A DNA stretch of 64,000 nucleotides from Amycolatopsis sp. cg9. Lineage in GTDB: Bacteria; Actinomycetota; Actinomycetes; Mycobacteriales; Pseudonocardiaceae. Shown here in pieces: positions 16,996 to 25,406 of this stretch. Position numbers and translations under genes: made by a program. The DNA lies in NCBI RefSeq assembly GCF_041346945.1, contig NZ_CP166850.1, positions 9,346,501 through 9,410,500 on the forward strand. Reading direction: 5' to 3'. Numbering within the stretch: position 1 is the first letter of the stretch; each line of letters begins with the position of its first letter. A model generated the notes under the pieces. It did not search any database, had not been told where the DNA came from, and saw only the letters and a program-made list of their open reading frames with translations.

Positions 16996-17319
16996 GTGCG
17001 CGTCATGTTCGTTTCCGTGAGCAAAACCTTCGAGCCGACCATGTCAATGTCAGCCCTAGCTCGATGTGCTGAGAAGGCCTGGCCTGTGAGCCTGCCGAAA
17101 GCCCGAGGCGTTGATCGGCTGGTAGCCGTGAAGGATGGCAAGCCGCTGGCCTCGTGGGAGGTGCACGGTGCCTACCTAACGGACGAGACGTACTCCACGA
17201 GCGGCGGTGACCGACCGCGAGTGGGGATCGTGCTCGGCGACCCGGTGCCGCTACTGCCCGCCTACTTCGAGTCCCCGGGCATGCGCCGCGGCGTGGCCGT
17301 GATCGACATCGGCGTGTAG
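16996..17319 (+). CDS. Small protein of unknown function
   Basis: About 107 residues from GTG 16996, with GGGAAGGA five bases upstream; this binding site chose the start over the longer open frame from 16576, whose first part is not protein-like. The sequence has a recognisable small-domain look: an N-terminal helix, then VDRLVAVKDGKPLASWEVHGAYL, then PRVGIVLGDPVPLLPAYF. I do not recognise a family. It stands alone between the defence-like membrane protein and the S1 protease relic. Confidence 0.6.
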   Translation: MRVMFVSVSKTFEPTMSMSALARCAEKAWPVSLPKARGVDRLVAVKDGKPLASWEVHGAYLTDETYSTSGGDRPRVGIVLGDPVPLLPAYFESPGMRRGVAVIDIGV

Positions 17320-17575
17320 TTGCATCTTTTGCCTCACAAAGCGGCTACGTCGTCTTCCCGAAAGAAACACACGTAGTCGGCAAGAGCTCGGGGACCTGCG
17401 ACGCTCTGATCGGTCCCTGGTGACACCTGTCCAACAGGACTTCGGCCGACGATAGTGCGGGCCCGTCGGCGGCGACAGCATCAGGCTCGCCTCAGCCACT
17501 ACAAACGCCGCGGCTACCCACCCATTTAACTGCCATTGCAGTACTAAACGCCGCGGTCAACTACCCCGCAGACGG

Positions 17576-17764
17576 GTCACCGGCCTCATCCAGGCGACGG
17601 TGTGCGCCGAAGGCGGCGACAGCAGCGGCCCGCTGTTCACCCGCGACGGCTCCGCGAACGGCAGCACCTCCGCGGCTGCGGCAACTGCCGCACCGGCGGG
17701 CGTCACCTTCTTCCAGCCGGTCACCACCGCCCTGCTCGCCGTGGGCACCCAGATAGGCGGCTGA
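17576..17764 (+). pseudogene. 3' fragment of a secreted S1 (streptogrisin-type) serine protease
   Basis: A frame without a start codon reads VTGLIQATVCAEGGDSSGPLF, then a Ser/Ala-rich stretch and GVTFFQPVTTALLAVG before TGA 17762-17764. This matches the C-terminal end of alpha-lytic/streptogrisin proteases: a Cys followed by the GDSGGP nucleophile motif (here GDSSGP) and the TFFQPV strand near the C-terminus. The signal peptide, prodomain and the His/Asp part are absent upstream. It is therefore a decayed remnant of about 62 codons. The surrounding bases from 17320 to 17887 hold no other gene. Confidence 0.7.
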
Positions 17765-17887
17765 ACCGCAGCGCCGAAGATCGCCGCTTCGCCTTCGGTA
17801 CCTTGGTTGCCGAAACCTGGGGCGCACCGCGACCTCGGCCGTGGGTGCGCATCGGGTACGCACCCACGACCGGTTCTGCGAACTCGG

Positions 17888-18310
17888 CTAGTTCCAGTTG
17901 CAGGCGTAGCCGAAGTAGCCCTGGCTCTCCCACGGGTAGATGCTCAAACGGAAGCCCGAACACCAGCCGCGATCGGCATATTGCTGCGCGAACCACCGGT
18001 GCCCGTACGCGAGGGCGTAGTACGCCGTCCTCAACTGCCACGGAACCGCGGCCGGCGGTGCCGGGACGTTCGCCTGGGCCAAGGCCCGGGTTTCGGACTT
18101 GCTGAGGTACAGCGTGCACCGGCCGCTGCCGCAGGACGCGACGGAGGCGTCGGCCGCCGCTGGCGTGGCCACGGCCACGCCGCCCGAGATCGCCGCGGTG
18201 AGGGCCAGCGCCGCGGCAGCGCCCCGGACTGCTCGCTTCCTGCCCTTCCCGCGATCCCTGGTGGCCTTTCCGGGGTGTTGCCGAGCCGCACTGCCAAGAT
18301 GACTTTCCAT
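17888..18310 (-). CDS. Small exported protein divergent from a two-component system
   Basis: 140 residues. ATG 18310 has GAAGGAG six bases upstream, so it is preferred over ATG 18340. A basic N-terminus (RDRGKGRKRAVRG) precedes a hydrophobic segment ending ATPAAADA, a Sec signal peptide. The mature protein has about 90 residues, with four cysteines (SCGSGRCTLY, GWCSGF and YACNW) and many aromatic residues (WFAQQY, YFGY). Two disulfides are likely. I do not recognise the family; a secreted inhibitor, toxin or binding protein would fit. It is transcribed away from the histidine kinase gene, and a 13-bp inverted repeat lies between them. Confidence 0.75.
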   Translation of the reverse strand: MESHLGSAARQHPGKATRDRGKGRKRAVRGAAAALALTAAISGGVAVATPAAADASVASCGSGRCTLYLSKSETRALAQANVPAPPAAVPWQLRTAYYALAYGHRWFAQQYADRGWCSGFRLSIYPWESQGYFGYACNWN

Positions 18311-18396
18311 CAGGTTCTCCTTCGTGGTGTTCCAAGGCACCGGGTGTGCCCGGCTCCACGATGCGGCCGGGCTGTAACGTGCGGCGACGATCGACT

Positions 18397-18426
18397 GACT
18401 GGCATTCGGACGGGCGAATGCCAGTC
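18397..18426. promoter_or_regulatory. Perfect inverted repeat between the exported protein and kinase genes
   Basis: Arms GACTGGCATTCG and CGAATGCCAGTC flank a six-base centre; the flanking T/A pair extends the match to 13 bp. It lies in the 191-bp divergent promoter region. A response-regulator operator is the simplest reading. A third copy of the CATTCGG half-site follows directly downstream. Confidence 0.6.
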
Positions 18427-18501
18427 ATTCGGCAGGCGCACCGGCCAGCGCCCGTCGTGCACCCTCAGGCCCGGGGTGTCAGGCAGGGATCGGAGGCGGT
18501 G

Positions 18502-19635
18502 ATGAAACTCGAGGCGGAGACCGAGCGCTGGATGGTGCGAGCGCTGGCGATCCTGAGGATCGGGCAGGTCGTGCCGGCCCTGCCGGTGCTGGTGTCCTCT
18601 CCCCTGTCGGACTACCGGCAACCGGCGGTTGTCCTGGGCCTCTACGGGCTTTACGTCGGCTGGGCTGCCCTCTTGTTCAGTGTGGCGCTCTACCGCAACG
18701 CCGTCGGATCGGCCTGGGTGTGGACGGACGTAGCCATCGCCGTGCTTTGTGTGCTGGCCGTGGGGTTATCCGAGCGACCGGGTATCGGCGTGACCTGGCA
18801 GAACTGGACCATCGGCCCGGCGATGGGTGCGGCGATCCTGGCCCTGCTCTACCAGGGACGGTGGGCGGGCACAGCCGTCGGAGCCGTCTTGGTCGCGGCG
18901 CATGTGCTGGGGCTGTGGCCCGAACTGGGCAGCGGCGCGGGAGTCAACGAGGTGCTGGGCAACGCCGGAGCCGGCCTAGCGTTCACCGTCGGCGCAGGCC
19001 TGGTCGGCGGCCGGCTCCGCCGGTCGGCGTGGCTGGCCGACCGTTCAGCGGAAGACGCGTTGCACGAGCGCGAGGCACGGGCCCGGATAGCGGAGCGGGT
19101 CCGCCAGTACGACCTGCTCCACACGAACGTGCTCACCACCCTCACCTTGGTCGCCGGCGTCGGCGGCGAACTGTCAGCCGAGCTCAAGAGCCGCTGCGCC
19201 CGCGACGTCGACTTCCTCCGCAACATGGCTGCCTCGGTGATCGATGCGTCACCACGCGGCCTCAACGCCGAACTGGCGGCCATGGTGCGCGACCAGTCGG
19301 CACTCGGCCTCGACATCCAGTACAGCACCGATAGCCTTCCCGCCGACCTCCCCGCCGAGGTCGTCGCGGCGCTCACCCACGCGGCCCGCGAGGCGCTCAA
19401 CAACGTCGCCAAGTACGCGGGCACCGACCGATCCTGGCTGGTCGCCACCGGCGACGAAGGCGCGGTGCACATCACGGTGACCGACCAGGGGCGCGGCTTT
19501 GACCCCACGGCCACCAGCAACGGATTCGGCCTGTCCCATGCCATCCACCACCGGGTCACCGAGGTCGGCGGAACCGTGAACATCGACAGCCGGCCAGGAC
19601 AAGGAACGACAGTGGAGATTTCATGGCATCCGTGA
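18502..19635 (+). CDS. Membrane sensor histidine kinase
   Basis: 377 residues from ATG 18502, with GGAGG five bases upstream. The N-terminal half has about five to six hydrophobic helices. A linker helix with a DHp-like segment follows (RQYDLLHTNVLTTLTLV), where the His corresponds to the phosphoacceptor of HisKA_3-type kinases although the usual following Asp is Thr. The C-terminal HATPase domain has the N box (AAREALNNVAKYAG), the G1 box (VTDQGRGFDP) and GFGLSHA. It autophosphorylates on an unknown signal and passes phosphate to the regulator encoded directly downstream, whose start overlaps this gene by 13 bases. Confidence 0.9.
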   Translation: MKLEAETERWMVRALAILRIGQVVPALPVLVSSPLSDYRQPAVVLGLYGLYVGWAALLFSVALYRNAVGSAWVWTDVAIAVLCVLAVGLSERPGIGVTWQNWTIGPAMGAAILALLYQGRWAGTAVGAVLVAAHVLGLWPELGSGAGVNEVLGNAGAGLAFTVGAGLVGGRLRRSAWLADRSAEDALHEREARARIAERVRQYDLLHTNVLTTLTLVAGVGGELSAELKSRCARDVDFLRNMAASVIDASPRGLNAELAAMVRDQSALGLDIQYSTDSLPADLPAEVVAALTHAAREALNNVAKYAGTDRSWLVATGDEGAVHITVTDQGRGFDPTATSNGFGLSHAIHHRVTEVGGTVNIDSRPGQGTTVEISWHP

Positions 19636-20276
19636 TCACCGTCGGCGCCATCGACGACGATCAGCTCCTGCTCACCCTCGCGAAGCACTGGTTCGAGTCC
19701 CTGCCGGACATCCGCCTGACCCATACCGCCGCCACCGTGGCGGAATACCTGGCGCAAAACCCGAACGACGACGTCGTCCTGCTGGACCTCAACCTCCGTG
19801 ACGGCTCACGTCCCCGAAACAACGTCGAACGGCTCGTCCGTCACGGAGACAACGTCATCGTGGTCTCGGTGAACCCCGATAAGGAATTCGTCTGGGCCAC
19901 CCTCGAAGCCGGCGCGATCGACTACCTGACCAAAAACACCCGGGAGAACGCCCTGGGCACCCTTGTGGCCAGTATCCGCGCCGCGGCGACCGGCCACCAC
20001 ACCATCAGTCACGAGCTCGCGTTCATCATCGGCCGGGACCGCCGCTCCAACCGGCCCCACTTGTCCGACCGGGAGCACGAAACCGTCGAAATGTACGGCA
20101 AGGGTATGACGATCGACGCCGTCGCGGCCCGACTCCACGTGCAGCCCGGCACCGCGCGCAGCTACCTGCACCGGGCACGCCTCAAATACGCCGAGGTCGG
20201 ACGGCCGTTCCGCAACCGGACGGAACTGCAGCAGCGCCTCCGAGAGGACGGCATCGACCCGCTGCCACCGGTGTGA
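19623..20276 (+). CDS. NarL/FixJ-type response regulator
   Basis: 217 residues. The receiver domain has the acidic pair (AIDDDQ), phosphoacceptor Asp in VVLLDLNLRDG, and the later Lys in YLTKNT. The C-terminal LuxR-type HTH runs about 150-205 (LSDREHETVEMYGKGMTID, then AVAARLHVQPGTARSYLHRA). It is co-translated with the kinase. The most economical target is the inverted repeat at 18397-18426, which would make the system autoregulated and put the small exported protein under its control. Confidence 0.92.
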   Translation: MASVITVGAIDDDQLLLTLAKHWFESLPDIRLTHTAATVAEYLAQNPNDDVVLLDLNLRDGSRPRNNVERLVRHGDNVIVVSVNPDKEFVWATLEAGAIDYLTKNTRENALGTLVASIRAAATGHHTISHELAFIIGRDRRSNRPHLSDREHETVEMYGKGMTIDAVAARLHVQPGTARSYLHRARLKYAEVGRPFRNRTELQQRLREDGIDPLPPV

Positions 20277-20277
20277 G

Positions 20278-21150
20278 CTACGGCCGCGGAGGCGGCGGGA
20301 ACGTCGACTGGCTGTTCAGCGAGGAGTGGTTCCACGTCATGCAGGCACGGGCATGAGCACGGGCCGCGCGCTCGGCGGCTTCGGGGTCGCAGCTGGAGAT
20401 CGACTTGACACGCTGGGCGGGCTCGTTGAGGGCCTGCTTGGCCCGGTCGGCATCTGCGAGCGCACCTTACGAGAACCGGCCCATGTTCCAGGCGAGCTCC
20501 CGGTTCACCGTCGTGAGGGTGCTGTTGCCCGCCAGCTCGTAGATCAGCTCGTGGAAAGCCTGGTTCAAGGAGACCGCGCTGTCCCGGTCAGCCCCGTCAA
20601 CCGCGACGCGCATCTCCTCGATGAGCTTCGCGAGCCGCTCCAGGCTGACGGCACTGGCTCGCTGGGCCGCGAGCTGGGCGGTAAGGCCGTCGTGGATCTC
20701 GCTGATCTCGATGGCTTCGCGGACGTCGATCGCCCGGACGCTGGCACCGCGGAAGGCGTTGTGGGACACCAGGCGGTCGTCGATGAGCCGGCGCAACGCC
20801 TCGCGGACCGGTGTCCGGCTCACCTCGAACCGCCGGGCCAACTGGGACTGGTCAGCCCGTCCGTGCGGCGTCGTCTGCTTACGACCGCGGGCGTCGATCA
20901 GGCCTCGCAAGCCTTCGGCGCGGTAGCGCATCCGCGTCACGGTGCGGGCGCTGACCGGCGTCCCGGCGGCGGCGAGCTCGGCGGCCTTCGCGGCGTCGCG
21001 CTCTCGCGCCGAGCGCAGGCTCGGGTCGTACGCAGGCCGCGGGACCGCATCCAGCGGCAGACCGGCCTCGACCTCGATCACGTGCCGTTCCCATTCCCGC
21101 GCCCGCGCGTAGATGTCGCCGTCGGGCCGGCCGGTGCCGCCGACGACGGC
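20278..21150 (-). pseudogene. Chimeric remnant: transposase fragment fused to a truncated GntR/FadR regulator
   Basis: The minus strand reads first (from about 21150) a piece of a Mu-type transposase common in actinobacteria: DGDIYARAREWERHVIEVEAG, then AAELAAAGTPVSARTVTRM. At about 20860 it switches in frame to a GntR regulator lacking the start of its HTH (QLARRFEVSRTPVREALRRL), followed by an FCD domain (NQAFHELIYELAGNSTL). A TAA at 20467-20469 interrupts it, yet the same frame continues with DPEAAERAARAHARAC, the usual FCD end, to TAG 20278. The fusion, the missing ends and the internal stop show decay. The intact regulator was probably broken by insertion and deletion of a transposon. 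Confidence 0.75.
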
Positions 21151-21670
21151 AAGTCACCCTTGCCATTAGCCCCGCTGTTGCTTCAGACAACAACGCCGCT
21201 AGGTGCGCCCAGGCCGCTACGCATAACTTCCGTCAGCATCGCGGTCATCGTCTTTCCACCTCAATTCGGCCAGCCTGCGAGCGACCAGGGCGTCGGGGTG
21301 TCGGTGGACGCGTGTCCGACTCGGCGCGGGACGCGACGCCGAACCTGGAGCTTGCTGTCGACCGGCTCGCCGAGTTCAAGGCGATGACGGTCGGGATGAA
21401 AGTCGCGGAGAGCCAGCGCGCGGAGCCCACACCCAGCCGAGGGGGTCGCAGAGCCGCGCATCGCATCAGTGTCCGACGCCGACCAAGCGCCCCTCAAGCC
21501 AAGTACTCCGACGACACGCGCGTTCAAATTGTGACGGGCACCACACCTGCAGACTTCTCGCGTGACCCATTTCGTGACCCGAAACTGTGTTCAACCGTGT
21601 GCTTTTTGGGGTCATGAGAGGCACCTCTGAGGGTATAGTTGCTGGTAGAGGCCTTAGACGGCGTCGTGAC
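21151..21670. other. Non-coding stretch between the transposase remnant and the att-like scar
   Basis: 520 bases without a convincing gene. A + strand frame at 21312-21540 (beginning SDSARDATPNLELAVDRLAEF) has some helix-like character but no binding site and decays into basic low-complexity sequence. The last 130 bases become AT-richer toward the tRNA-like scar. Confidence 0.45.
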
Positions 21671-21720
21671 CCACTCTCCTAAAGTCGGTGTCGCAGGCTC
21701 GAATCCCGCCGAGGGCACCA
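21671..21720 (+). other. 3' half of tRNA-Arg(CCU): probable attachment-site scar
   Basis: The stretch contains an anticodon loop reading CTCCTAA, the variable bases, a T arm with GGCTCGAATCC, an acceptor strand CGAGGGC and the terminal A-CCA. Each of the anticodon and T stems carries one mismatch, and no 5' acceptor strand (GCCCTCG) or normal D arm lies upstream, so this is not a working tRNA. Elements that integrate into tRNA genes leave such a 3' copy at one boundary, with the intact tRNA at the other. By orientation the element would lie to the left and its intact tRNA outside the window. Confidence 0.6.
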
Positions 21721-21821
21721 TCAGGATGGAAGCGGGAGTGTCACCCGTTGGACGACACTCCCGCTCCGCAACGATCCGATCGGCACCACATGTCGCCCTT
21801 TCGGGCAGAGCAAGGCCGTGC

Positions 21822-24800
21822 TCAATCTGAGCCGTGCACTTCGAACGTACCCTTGGTGACGGCCCGCACGTACGTCTCGGCGCCGGCCAGCAGCCGAAGC
21901 TGCTCGTCCGTGCACCGCGCGGCGCTGAGCCCGGGCTGGACGACCAGCGTCCGCAATCTCGGGAAGAGCAACGGCGCCTGCTCGCGGATCCTGAGCAAAG
22001 CGGCACTGTCCCCGACCTCGAACGCCGTCTTGCCGGGATGCCTGAGGCGGTACGCGCGAGTCCGGCGGTCGAGGTGCTCAAGCAGCGGTCGGCCACCGCC
22101 GTCGCGCCACCGCGCGCCTCGGATCGCCTGACCGCATACTTCGTACAGGTCCTTGAGTCGGGCACCCGGGTCGTCTCCGCTGGAGAACTTGCAGTGCACC
22201 AGCGTGATCACCAGATCGTTTCCGTCGACGCGGAGCCCGACCAAGTCCGCGGCCTCCCCCTTGCCGTCGTCGTCGATCAGCACATCGAAGGTCCGATTCC
22301 GCTGCAGCTCGCGGACCATGAACGCCTGGATAGAGTTCTTCTTCTTTTCGACGCCCTGCGATTCGACACGGATGTTCACCCCCTGCGCCGGCCAGTCGCG
22401 GGTGATCAGGTTCGCCGGGTCGTAGGGACGAAGCCCTTCCCGGGGCTCCAGCAGCCGGTCGTCCCCGGTGATCATCCGGTCGCCGGACAGGAACAACGTC
22501 GGCTTGTGGCGGTTGAGCCACTCCGCCAAGGGCACGCTCTCGTCGACGCGTCCCATCGTGGCGGTCGCGTCCCGGCCGGTCGCCGTGTAGTGCAGGCCGT
22601 CCGGTCCGACCTCCGCCGAGTAGCCGACCTCCCAGTCCGCGCTGACGAGCGAGAAGACGAACGGGCCGGTGCTGCCGTGGTCGTCGACCCGGAACTCGAT
22701 GTCCGTCAGGACGTGGCTTGTGCCGTCGAACTCGGCCCGGGTCGCCGTCCCGGTGCCCAGGTACAGGTCCCACGGCCATTCGAGGGCGAGCAGCGGATGC
22801 GGCGGACGCTCCGTGATCTCGGTGGGGAACAGCATCCGGCGGAAGATCGCGGTCAGGTCGAGGGTGTGGTCCCGCAGCTTGGTGCCCTGCCGGTCACACC
22901 ACTCCCGCCACTCGAACAGGTTGCGCGCGGTGGCCATCGCCCAGAACCGGCCCGACAGAGCCGCGCTGATCGTCACGGACTCGCCGTCCTCGAACCCCTT
23001 CGTCGCGATGTGTGTCTGGGTCTTGTGGTCGCTCTCGGCCTCCAGCAACGCGGCTTCGACGTCGCTGCCGACGTGCATCGAGAATCGCCGATCCCGATCG
23101 CGCGCGTCCAGCAGCCCCAGGTTCGTCGGGATCAGCCGGTCGATGTGCGCGAGGACGCGGAAGGTCCGCATCCCGTTCACCGGCGAAGGTTCTTCGTCGA
23201 GCACGACTTCCACCAGCCGGTCGTACTTGGCCTTCGTGTTCGAGCCGTGGACGTAGAGCGTGCCGTGGTCCCGGTCGAAGTAGAGCATGACCAGGTCGAA
23301 CGACGTGTTCTCCAGTCCGGGAACCCGCCCCCACCTCGGGTCGGCCTCCGCGCGCAGTACGAACCATGCGAAGTCGTTCCCGGTGTTGACGCTGACCAGG
23401 TCGTCCAACACCATCCCGGGGTAGACCTGCTTGGCCTTGTCCGGCTCCCAGTCGTGCTTCGCCGTCGAGTAGGCGATGGCGCTCATCTTCGGTTCGAGCA
23501 ACCCGATGGGCACCTCGACCGGGGTGTACGGAAAGGACTCGTCGAACTCTCCGACTTCAAGGGCCCGCCGGGTGGCGCGCTCGGTGACGTCGCTGAGGAT
23601 CACGTCCCAGTCGGGGTCCTCCCGGAGCAGGTCCCGCATCGGCGACAGGGCCATGGCGGGGTCGCGCGCTACGAATACGCTGGCGCGCCCGATCTTCGTG
23701 GGCGACGAGGTCCGGGCCAGCCGTCCGATGAGCTGGAGCATCGGGCTCAGCGATTGCCTGCTGTCGTGGATGGCCGCGATCTTTAGTGCCGGCAGGTCGA
23801 AGCCCTCGCCGAGCATGTCCACGCAGATGACGATCCGGCAGGCGCGGTTGCCGAGGGCCGCAAGCACGGCCTTGCGCCGCTTGACGGTGACGGTGTCGTG
23901 GAGGACCGACGGGCCCTGCTCCGGCGCGAGGTGCTCGTAGAGCTCGAGGATCTCGGCCGCGCGGACCTTCGTCTTCACCCGCACCAGCAGCACGTGGTCC
24001 AGCCCGGCAGCGAGGTCGTCCCGGAGGCGGGCCACCGCCGCGGCCGCGAGTTCCTCATCCACGTCCTCGATCCCGACGACGGACCGGAACTCGATCTTGC
24101 TGAAGTGGCCGTCTCGCTGGGCCTCGCGGAGCGGGAACCGGAAAATCACCCGCCCCGGGAGCCGGCGGCCGTCGCCGCGGAACGGCGTCGCCGTGAACAA
24201 CAGGGTTCGGGCGCCGGGGAAGCTGCGGATCACGTGCGTCCAGGTGTCCGCCGGCGCGTGGTGCGCTTCGTCGACGATCAGGTGACTGCACGCACCGAGA
24301 AGAGCGCTGCGCGCGTCCGCATCGCAAACGTGCAGGACGTGCGGCGTCGCGACGATGACGTTGCACGCGGCCGCGACCTCGGCCGCGTCGGCCACGGATT
24401 TGAGTGCGTGCTCGAGCCGCCCGACGTTCGGCCGCAGCGCGTGCGGGGCGACGATCTCCAGCTCCTGCAGGACTCCGAGCCGCTCGAACTTCGCCGCGAT
24501 CTGGTCGCGCAACGCCGCCGTCGGTACCACGACAAGCAGCAGCTCAGGCCGGGCGGCCACCGTCCAGGCGAGCATCGTCTCCGTCTTGCCCGTGCCCGTC
24601 GGCATGACCACCACCGCAGGCTCGTCCACACCGGACGCCTGGAAGCCGACGATGGCGTGCAGGGCGCCGATCTGCGGCCGGCGCAGGCTATGCGGCTCCT
24701 CGTGCGACCTGAACCCGATGGCCTCGGCGAACGACTCCCGGACCACCTCAGGCGGCACCGGCTCACGCGAGCCGGTCCAGGAAAGCCGGTGCGTTGGCTG

Positions 24801-25013
24801 CTCGACCGTGGGGAGTTTGGCGGTGAGCGGGCTGTCTTCAGCCGCCGTCGCTCCCCGGACCGCCGGCCACGATCCGAACCGGCCGCTCACGACCAGTTCG
24901 CCCGGCTCGCCGACGACCGCCCAGTCGGCCGCGGCCGGTACGAGGAGTTGCCGAACCTCGTTCCCGCCGCACCTACGCGAACGAGCCCAGACATTGGCGG
25001 TCTGGATCTTCAT
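21822..25013 (-). CDS. DEAD/DEAH-box helicase with nuclease-like C-terminus, putative phage defence
   Basis: 1063 residues. The SF2 motor is complete: Walker A MPTGTGKT (about 137-144), motif II DEAH (248-251), LLFTATPFRGDG (motif III), and motif VI in the segment LQLIGRLART. A long region without recognised motifs follows. Near residues 915-950 the sequence EAADLVGL, then VITLVHCKFSSG, has the spacing of a PD-(D/E)xK nuclease core (Asp, then His-Cys-Lys with the Lys in place). Helicase-nuclease proteins of this design occur in restriction and other anti-phage systems. It stands alone between the att-like scar and the AbrB/integrase module, which suits cargo of a mobile element. The nuclease call is a pattern reading. 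Confidence 0.88.
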   Translation of the reverse strand: MKIQTANVWARSRRCGGNEVRQLLVPAAADWAVVGEPGELVVSGRFGSWPAVRGATAAEDSPLTAKLPTVEQPTHRLSWTGSREPVPPEVVRESFAEAIGFRSHEEPHSLRRPQIGALHAIVGFQASGVDEPAVVVMPTGTGKTETMLAWTVAARPELLLVVVPTAALRDQIAAKFERLGVLQELEIVAPHALRPNVGRLEHALKSVADAAEVAAACNVIVATPHVLHVCDADARSALLGACSHLIVDEAHHAPADTWTHVIRSFPGARTLLFTATPFRGDGRRLPGRVIFRFPLREAQRDGHFSKIEFRSVVGIEDVDEELAAAAVARLRDDLAAGLDHVLLVRVKTKVRAAEILELYEHLAPEQGPSVLHDTVTVKRRKAVLAALGNRACRIVICVDMLGEGFDLPALKIAAIHDSRQSLSPMLQLIGRLARTSSPTKIGRASVFVARDPAMALSPMRDLLREDPDWDVILSDVTERATRRALEVGEFDESFPYTPVEVPIGLLEPKMSAIAYSTAKHDWEPDKAKQVYPGMVLDDLVSVNTGNDFAWFVLRAEADPRWGRVPGLENTSFDLVMLYFDRDHGTLYVHGSNTKAKYDRLVEVVLDEEPSPVNGMRTFRVLAHIDRLIPTNLGLLDARDRDRRFSMHVGSDVEAALLEAESDHKTQTHIATKGFEDGESVTISAALSGRFWAMATARNLFEWREWCDRQGTKLRDHTLDLTAIFRRMLFPTEITERPPHPLLALEWPWDLYLGTGTATRAEFDGTSHVLTDIEFRVDDHGSTGPFVFSLVSADWEVGYSAEVGPDGLHYTATGRDATATMGRVDESVPLAEWLNRHKPTLFLSGDRMITGDDRLLEPREGLRPYDPANLITRDWPAQGVNIRVESQGVEKKKNSIQAFMVRELQRNRTFDVLIDDDGKGEAADLVGLRVDGNDLVITLVHCKFSSGDDPGARLKDLYEVCGQAIRGARWRDGGGRPLLEHLDRRTRAYRLRHPGKTAFEVGDSAALLRIREQAPLLFPRLRTLVVQPGLSAARCTDEQLRLLAGAETYVRAVTKGTFEVHGSD

Positions 25014-25406
25014 GTCGGCTTTGCACTCCTCGCCTCGATATCGCTGACTACCTGCGCGGCTGCAGCAACCGATCGGCGCAGTGGCCCCGATTCGAGACTA
25101 CCGGCACGGCATTCACTCGATTGAGTGGAATTCACGTTGCGGGCGCAGGAACTGCGGCCAGCGGCTCACTCCTTCTTCCCGCTCCCCTCGGACTGCCATC
25201 AACGCTTCACGCCAGGGCAGCTGGCCGAGGCGTTCCTGGTCGTCCGGCAGCTCGGCTGGGTCGCGCTGATGCCGGCCCACGTCGTTCCGGCGCTCAGAAT
25301 CAGGATTGGGAATCACGGCTAAACTCAATTATGTTCAGCCCCGCACGGTGATGCCGTCGGACGCTGCTTCGCCTCGCCCTCCCGCGCGAGAATTCTGGAA
25401 GCAGTC
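25014..25406. other. Intergenic region, no convincing gene
   Basis: 393 bases between the divergent helicase and AbrB-like genes. Frames of 60-75 codons exist on both strands around 25113-25330 but overlap each other and lack binding sites. One + strand frame carries a folded-looking piece (RFTPGQLAEAFLVVRQLGW) that could be a gene remnant. Promoters of both flanking genes should be here. Confidence 0.4.

Noticed and set aside
21640..21720. A complete functional tRNA-Arg
   Set aside because: The 5' acceptor strand and a normal D arm are missing, and the anticodon and T stems each have a mismatch.
21524..22165. Minus-strand frame containing GFEPATPTLGE
   Set aside because: Such peptides arise from reading tRNA-like sequence backwards; here it is the complement of the tRNA-Arg scar and the end of the helicase gene.
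25113..25328. Small overlapping frames on both strands between helicase and AbrB-like gene
   Set aside because: They overlap each other, lack ribosome binding sites and show no recognisable family.
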